The notes beneath the pieces are model-generated. The model had not been told where the DNA came from. It searched no databases and saw only the letters and a program-made list of their open reading frames with translations. From NCBI RefSeq assembly GCF_963855985.1, contig NC_087107.1, positions 8,432,001 to 8,496,000 on the forward strand: a DNA stretch of 64,000 nt, given 5' to 3'. Below, piece by piece: positions 57,653-64,000 of this stretch. The stretch comes from Ostrinia nubilalis (Eukaryota; Arthropoda; Insecta; Lepidoptera; Crambidae). How positions within the stretch are numbered: the stretch's first letter is position 1; the number at the start of each line of letters is the position of its first letter. The position numbers were made by a program, and so were the translations under genes.

Positions 57653-58391
57653 TAGAGATGAAACGGATAGTTGTTTGGCCGGATACCGGATACCGGATAT
57701 CCGGCCAGCTGCTAGGCCGGATAGCCGGATATCCGGCGGCCGGATAGTTGGCCCATTGTCTCGTTGCATGTCGTGACGAGTTTAGCGCCGCACAGGTGCT
57801 CCGAACGCGATCAGTGGGTCTATTAGTAGACTAGACTAGTCACACTTTTCGAAAATCAAATCAGTCTGAATAGAATGTCAGATTTTGCCACTTGTCTAGT
57901 GGGGCAGATCAATTCGGGCGATTTCGGTTGCCTTTCGTGAGTGTGTGATTGAATAGCGAAAATTAAATTAGTTTACTTGCTGCATAATCTGACTGAACTG
58001 CATCATGACATCAAACCATCAGTGATCAAAGTGGAATAAGATCGCCTATTTTATTTGGCAATATTTCGACTTAACAGATATTTACTATTTATGTATTCGT
58101 CATTAGAGTGAATAGCCCAGAAAAAAAAATAGTTTTTTTAAAGGCCTTAATATGGCTTTTTGTAACTTTTTGGACTTTAAATAAAAGCCGTCATTATTTT
58201 ATGCCATTTTATTGATGTTTACCTCAAAGACTTATGTAGGTATTTCATTATATTAATAGGAAATTGTCGTAGTTTTTTAATATCCGGTATCCGGCCGGAT
58301 AGTGAGGTAATATCCGGTATCCGGCCGGATAGTAAATTTAGGCCGGATATCCGGCCTACCGGATAGTTACCGGATATCCGTTTCATCTCTA
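57653..58391. mobile_element. hAT-like element nested in the outer one
   Basis: The 739-bp element starts TAGAGATGAAACGGATAG and ends TATCCGTTTCATCTCTA, flanked by ATTTTTAT on both sides (57645-57652 and 58392-58399). Many CCGGATATCCGG-type palindromes fill the sub-terminal parts. It has no coding sequence. The target duplication shows it inserted after the outer element. Confidence 0.85.
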
Positions 58392-58556
58392 ATTTTTATC
58401 ATAAAAAAAAAAACAAAAAGACACAATTTCCGTTGTTCTTGTAATTTAGGAATCAGTTTCTTATGTATAATTTATAATTAGTGCCTCTAATTATGACAAC
58501 CGTTTTTATTTAACAAAGTACAAGATATTAATGTACTTATAATTTAAAAGTAAATT

Positions 58557-58696
58557 AGAAACGACGACATCGTAAAGGTAGCAGGGAAGCGCTGGACGCA
58601 GGCCGCTACCAATCTATCAACATGGAAAGCATTGGGGGAGGCCTATGTTCAGCAGTGGACGTCCTATGGCTGAAATGATGATGATGATGATGATGA
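58557..58696 (+). mobile_element. RTE-type LINE 3' end in the outer hAT
   Basis: From the codons for DDIVKVAG it runs through the full terminal block to six TGA units. It is nearly identical to the tail part of 6848-7035, so these are likely from one active lineage. Confidence 0.8.
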
Positions 58697-59081
58697 AATT
58701 AAAAACTGGAATTACATTTATTTTAAACATCGGTTTTCTATTTACCACAATATTCTGATGAAAGAAAATGAGTATGCTCAATGCATAAAATGGGAGCGTA
58801 ACAATTTCATAAGTAGGTATGTATAACATGAAACAGATTTCTTTAACTTTATTGTTTTCTTTTCTCACAACCTTAGAAGAAATTAGAAATATTTTTTTTT
58901 TTTATGTCGAATAGTAATGTCGAGTTATTCGACTATTCGCCAAAGTGAATGGCGAATAATCGGTATTCGACTATTCGCTATAACCACTATTCGCGGCAAC
59001 TCTAAAAATTATCTATATTAAAGTTTCAAAGTTGCTCTTGTAGTAAAAATACTGTAATTTTTTTATCCACAACGAGCAAGC

Positions 59082-59222
59082 TGTTGGCCTGCATTACACC
59101 TAATGAAAAGTGATGATCAGGCCGATGGAAGCAAGCTTCACTCGAAATCCTCAACCACATAGGAACTGGCTATCTTACCTCCAACTGCCGGAACATAACA
59201 ATGCTAATAACATTGTTGTTAT
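59082..59222 (-). mobile_element. LINE 3'-region relic
   Basis: On the minus strand it has AACAACAATGTTATTAGC, TTCCGGCAGTTGGAGGTAAG and GATCATCACTTTTCATTAGG, as at 48440-48585 on the + strand. Confidence 0.55.
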
Positions 59223-60875
59223 GGAGACATATTTAGGGCAGACTTAGAACAAGGCTTAACAATAACCAATTCAAGCAGAAAATGTTGTCCCTGCTAGGAA
59301 CCAAACCCTGGTACGTTTATTTCAACAGCTTACTCTGTTCATAAACATATGAAAGGGTTCATTTTACTCACAAAAAGTGCCAAACTTTACACTCCAAAGC
59401 TTGTGTGTCACTCACTCACTCCTGAACTCGTGAATAAAGCTCGTGATACATATACCATGTTCTCGTGCGTACATTCTCCTTTATTACATCGATTTACACA
59501 TTCAGTGGGGAATAAAAATATGTAATTTACCACAGCAAGCCTGCAATTATGGTCCTTATATCAGAAGAAAATAAGGGCTTATGTGGCTTGTTACATGTTT
59601 CGCGTGTTAAGAATTTACATATTTTATGCACTATTATTACAAATAGGAGAATGTTGTACGTTGTTGGATAATTTTCTGAATATATACGTTTTCTTTTGGA
59701 TTTGTTTGGATCCCATATGTGAGTTGGAATTGTACGAGTAGGTACGTTCTTGGAATCCTGAAAACTAAATGTATTATGCATTTCTATGGAAACCTTGCAT
59801 ACAATATTAGAGTTCACTGAGAAAAACCTGCTCATTAGTTAACTCTACTTTTAGTTTAAAAAATCTTGTGAGAATATAATATTTGAAATGGAAGTTAAAA
59901 TATTTGAAATGGAAGATTTTCTTTCGAAATAAAAGACAAGTTTCATTTAGTATATTACATGTGATCTTGTAATTAGTTAATGAGTGCATCATCCCCTGGA
60001 ATATTTTGGTTTGTAATTAATTTGCTTTAGGTCATTTGCATTGTCAATTAAATAAAAAAGTGCATAGAGTATAAAATTCACTTGGCCATTAAGTTAATGA
60101 TGAATATAAAAAAAAAATAGGGTTGTCCCACAGTCAGATTATAACAGCTGCACAAAACATCGAAAATTCTGAATTCAAAAAAGTGCAATATAAAAAATTA
60201 ATGATGAATAAAAGGAATATTATAATATTATTACTTGGGTATTCTTCTGTCATGTAAGTGTCAATCCCGTGAAGCCTGTCATTAGTTTTTATTTAGGAGC
60301 TTGTACCAAACAAAAAAAAAACCATACCACCTCTCTAACATTAAAAAACTCATAAAAATCTCAAAGAATTTTATACAACCCAAAATTTTAAATTATTAGT
60401 TACCTATTCGAAGTGTGTTGACGGCAGTTGCCCAACTGTGACTGCCTCAAATAGCAAACTGATAGCTGCTTTTAATTAAATTTCATTTTAATCTTTCGTG
60501 TTTCGGCCACGTTAAGTTAATGGGAAATTTCAATTTGATGCGCTCTATAATCCCATTATGCAATTTACACAGCGGCATCTATCATGTATTTTGACATTTT
60601 GGTAATAAAGTTGATGTATTTTTATTAAGTATATTTAATTGCGTGCGAGTAATTTTTATTAACAGATTGCATGATCGCTAATGTCTATAACGCATGTAAT
60701 GTAGATTGGTATTGAGATAGCAGTAAAATGCATTTTTGAATGCAACTTACTTATAATATTATACATGCGTGCGGCACGCATGTGTCGGGTGTATAATGGT
60801 GGGGTTGTATCTCGAATCGGTTAGTAATATTATGACAATGTTATAAGCAAAACATTTCTTTTTCAACTTTTCTTT
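59223..60875. other. No gene seen
   Basis: AT-rich unique sequence. The 102-codon minus-strand frame at 59527-59835 has no domain. Confidence 0.4.
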
Positions 60876-62126
60876 TTAACATTTTTCATCATAATTTAGT
60901 TTGGCATAACAGTATTTGCATAAAGTTTTTTCGCATAAACTTTGATATGCATAGTTTTCTAAATGCATAATGGTTTCTTAGGCATAATAATAACTTTGTC
61001 TAATTTTCAATACCATAATTTAAATAATCATAAATGTAAAGAACATAATTTTTATATTCCTAAAATTTGTTTTGAATAAAATACGATAATCATAATGTAA
61101 TTATTTATAACATTTAAAGTCATAAATATTGTCTATAAGAGCAACCAACATTGAAGAGTAAATAATTATGTATTTGTGATGTTGCGAACGTTCCTCCTTC
61201 CACCTTTATACTCTTTCGGCCTATAGATTTGTAAAAACTAAATTCTCATGTCATTGACATTTTTGTTCTTTTGACCTGTCTCTTAGAAAACTTAAGCTCG
61301 TGAAAATACATTCTGTTTGATCTCGAATCCCTCTTATCTATTATAACGCACATATACAGTCCACATTTCTTTTACAACATTAAGCTTGCCTGATCTGAAA
61401 TTATGTTGATCCCGACTGGCCGTGGTCTCTTCCACGTGGTACTAGTCTGCCCTATACTAGAGTGTAATTTAAAAGCCCCGCACTTCCCGCAGCGCCGGAG
61501 ATAAGGCAATCCTAATGCTTGCTTGCATGCTTGCTTGCTTGCTTGCATGCTTGCATGCTTGCTTGCTTGCATCCATGCTTCCTTGCTGCTTGCTTGCATG
61601 CTTGCTGCTTGATTGCATGCTTGCTTCTTGCTTGCATGCTTGCTTGCTTGCTGCTTGCTTGCATGCTTGCTGCTTGCTTGCAGGCTTGCTTGTTTGCATC
61701 CTTGCTTGCATGCATGCTTACATGCTACCTTGCAGCTTGCTTGCATGCTTGCGTGCTTGCTGTTTGATTGCATGCTTGCTGCTTGCTTGCATGCTTATTT
61801 GCATGCTTGCTTGCATGCTTGTTTGCATGCTTGCTTGTCTATTTATATTTGTTAACATTATGCTATTTTGTATATTATGAATGGTAATATTTATGGCATT
61901 GGTTTAGATGCCAATAAATGTTATGCCTAGAAATCGTTATTAAAAAAACGAGTATACAGAAAAAATATATACTAAAATATTATTATAGTAAAAGTGGTTA
62001 TGGCAAAAAAATATATGCCTTATGATTTATTCTGTATGAACGTTATGCGAAATGATGAGTATGCCAAAAAACTTTATGCACTCTTAAATTATGACAATAT
62101 TTTTTATGCAACCGAATATGGACCCT
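60876..62126. mobile_element. GCATAA-rich element, copy B (inverted)
   Basis: It is the reverse complement of copy A (45989-48220) without the RTE insertion. It ends CCGAATATGGACCC, matching copy A's start. The opposite end breaks off at AACATTTTTCATCAT, about 20 bp short of copy A's end. It lacks the GC-rich hairpin block and has a longer satellite. The two copies lie about 13 kb apart in inverted orientation. Confidence 0.75.
61515..61838. repeat. GCTT/GCAT satellite, copy B
   Basis: About 324 bp of 4-bp units GCTT and GCAT, the reverse complement of 46298-46524 and about 100 bp longer. The Cys-Leu-Ala frame of 121 codons and the others across it are repeat by-products. Confidence 0.85.
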
Positions 62127-62136
62127 AAAAAAACAA

Positions 62137-62317
62137 CCCCCAAGGGTGGAAAATTGGGGATGAACTTTTTTATACGCAATATCTCCGCCGATTATAAACC
62201 ATTTAGAACAATTACTCTTTTGTTGAATAGGTATTATCAAAAGGGTGGTTTCATGCGAATTTGAAGAAATTATTTCACCCCCAAGGGTGGAAAATTGGGG
62301 ATGAACTTTTTTATAAT
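62137..62317. repeat. Direct repeat, period 141 bp
   Basis: CCCCCAAGGGTGGAAAATTG followed by GGGATGAACTTTTTTATA occurs at 62137 and at 62278, identical over about 38 bp. The copies are separated by about 100 bp of different sequence. It starts just outside the end of copy B. Confidence 0.85.
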
Positions 62318-62400
62318 ATACATTAAGAATATGGTCTCAATGTACTGCCTACCTTCAGTGGTAACATCAAGGTAATAATTAGTTAACTAAAAAGCAAGAA

Positions 62401-62741
62401 ATAAGTAAAATTTTATAAAAAAAATTAAACCGACTCCAAAAACCTACACTAAAAAAAAGTTGAAAAATAATTACTAATAATTACCTACTTATTTATTAGG
62501 ACGAATTATTAATATTTATGTAGGTATACCATGATTGATACTTTTGGAGTCGGTGCAGGCAAACTTTATATGTTTCATAATCTTGGCACCGACTCCAGAA
62601 GTATCAATCATGGTATACCTACATAAATATTAATAATTCGTCCTAATAAATAAGTAGGTAATTATTAGTAATTATTTTTCAACTTTTTTTTAGTGTAGGT
62701 TTTTGGAGTCGGTTTAATTTTTTTTATAAAATTTTACTTAT
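62401..62741. mobile_element. Near-perfect palindrome, 156-bp arms
   Basis: Arms 62401-62556 and 62586-62741 are inverse complements with one mismatch that I can see (ACTTTTGG against ACTTCTGG), around a 29-nt loop. The arms contain AAACCGACTCCAAAAACC, a motif common in lepidopteran repeats. It may be a foldback MITE or a recent inverted duplication. No target duplication is evident. Confidence 0.85.
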
Positions 62742-64000
62742 GATAATGAAGTGTTTACATTTTAATATGGGTTTGGTTCACTGTGAAATCTTTTACGAAT
62801 AGGATATAGTTCCTGTAAGAAAGTTGTTACATTTGAGCAGTAGAATCAATCCTTTTTGTTTTGTCATCAAAGAATGTGTCACCCTGTATAATATCTACAT
62901 ACCTACCTATGACTTATGAGTATAGAGATATGAGTTTTGGGAGCTTTTCAGAGCATTAATTTAAAAACCCTTAATAGAAATTTTGGTTTTTCCACTTTGA
63001 ACGCATTTGTTTTTTTTTCCGTGGGGACAACTCAAAAGAAGATATCGGTCCGCTCGTTTGCCTCCTGTCACATAAAAAAAAGGTATATTCCTAAGTCCAT
63101 TTTTGAAGTTAAGACCTTAATTGTCCCCTCCATTAAGCAATCAATTAAGCTTATGGTAAAGCAAATTTGACTTTGCAGTAATATGGCTGAGTGCATAATG
63201 TGCAATGATAGCACACGTCTCACAGCAAAGTGATCTAGACTTTGTTTTTATAGCAGTAGAGTTTCAAAGTACAGAACTGTTGTTTAGACTTCATAAGGCT
63301 TAGGTTACACTGCGTTATTTTGTTGTTATTGCACGTGTATCACTTTAGAAAACAGGTATTTTTATATCGCTACAAAGCATGTGATATTTGTTTGAGATCT
63401 ACGAGGTTCAATTGTTTCTTCTTAGAAATACTGAGTTGATCTATCGTGTGTCCTTTTCCTTAGTTACTTTTCACACAAAACATTTCATAACGTATTATTA
63501 ACACAACAAGCTTTAAAATAGCTCAGTCCCACGCCATGGATGACACATGTCAAGTGAGAAAGTGTCGCGATGACGTGCTAAAGTATTTAGGAAGCGAATG
63601 TAAATTACGGATGGCTGCACCAGTGAATTAGTTTAGGAAACGGATGTGTCGCCATCATGGCAGTTTCTAATTGATTCCGTAGAATGAGAGATTGTTATCC
63701 AGTTTTAATTGATTGCAAAAAATATTTATAGAACCGACGAAAGGTGGAATAAACCGGTTATCTGTAGAGATCGTAATGTATACAGGAAGCATAGGACGGA
63801 ATACCTCAAGGATAGTAGCAGGTTGGATAAATTAGTTGACATTGGTTGAGTTGTTTAAGTAAATCCCTAAATTATGTCCCCCATGCTGTTATGGTACAGT
63901 AATTTCTCTATCTCTCTCATTCGTAGCAAAATGCTGGTATAAGGCAGCTTGACTCAATTAATTTTATTACCAATCAGTTATTTGAATGGTTAAATCCTTT
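62742..64000. other. No gene seen
   Basis: AT-rich unique sequence. A 77-codon frame at 62937-63170 has no domain. CGACGAAAGGTGGAATAAAC at about 63735 repeats a segment near 48663. Confidence 0.4.

Larger units (their letters stand above)
57209..59004. mobile_element. hAT-like element, outer
   Basis: The 1796-bp element starts TACAGTTGCCGCGAATA and ends in the inverse of TAGAGTTGCCGCGAATA. AAAATTAT lies on both sides (57201-57208 and 59005-59012), an 8-bp target duplication as in the hAT superfamily. The sub-terminal sequence is rich in ATTCGGTATTCGGC and CGAATA motifs in both orientations. No transposase frame remains. A second hAT-like element and an RTE 3' end are inserted in it. Confidence 0.8.

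Noticed and set aside
61372..61880. Several Cys-Leu or Gln-Ala-Ser frames, possible repeat protein or antifreeze-like peptide
   Set aside because: Same satellite in reverse. No start context, promoter or conserved length between the two copies.

Overview
The window looks like nuclear DNA of a lepidopteran (moth or butterfly). It is AT-rich and dense in transposon relics whose sequences I recognise from Lepidoptera: RTE-type LINE 3' ends that stop at (TGA)n tails, Lep1-like Helitron fragments that start TC and end CTAG, tRNA-derived SINEs, and many small inverted-repeat elements. I see no host protein-coding exon, no host tRNA or rRNA gene and no CRISPR. All open frames are short. The only recognisable coding sequence is decayed reverse transcriptase.

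Layout. 0-4 kb holds a candidate splice site and one Helitron-like element. 4-13 kb is a cluster of TA- and TTAA-flanked MITEs with LINE and SINE insertions, including a SINE inside a MITE and a LINE whose target site is the end of another MITE. 13-25 kb is mostly unique AT-rich sequence with a few relics. 25-32 kb has three larger inverted-repeat elements: 25398-25874; a long-TIR foldback at 28136-29419 with an 8-bp TSD and Helitron debris in its loop; and a 2.2-kb element at 29729-31907 with perfect 23-bp TIRs. 37.5-39.1 kb is a G-run minisatellite between inverted arms of about 400 bp. 40.9-42.3 kb has three diverged copies of a conserved-looking unit. 45.7-48.6 kb and 60.9-62.1 kb are two inverted copies of an unusual GCATAA-rich element with an AAGC/ATGC satellite core; the first is broken by a 0.94-kb RTE insertion. 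57.2-59.0 kb is a hAT-like element containing a second hAT-like element. Two back-to-back perfect palindromes lie at 49.6 kb, and a palindrome with 156-bp arms at 62.4 kb.

Main finding. Four + strand sites, near 836, 15860, 35736 and 56246, share one structure: a pyrimidine tract, then CAG directly joined to GTAA, then a second 5' splice site (GTGAGT, GTAAGT, GTATGT, GTGAGT) 25-45 nt downstream. This is the layout of recursive splice sites with short RS exons, spaced about 15, 20 and 20.5 kb apart. With no host exon in 64 kb, the simplest reading is that the whole window lies inside one very long intron of a + strand gene and is removed in steps. This is inference from sequence and needs RNA or conservation evidence.
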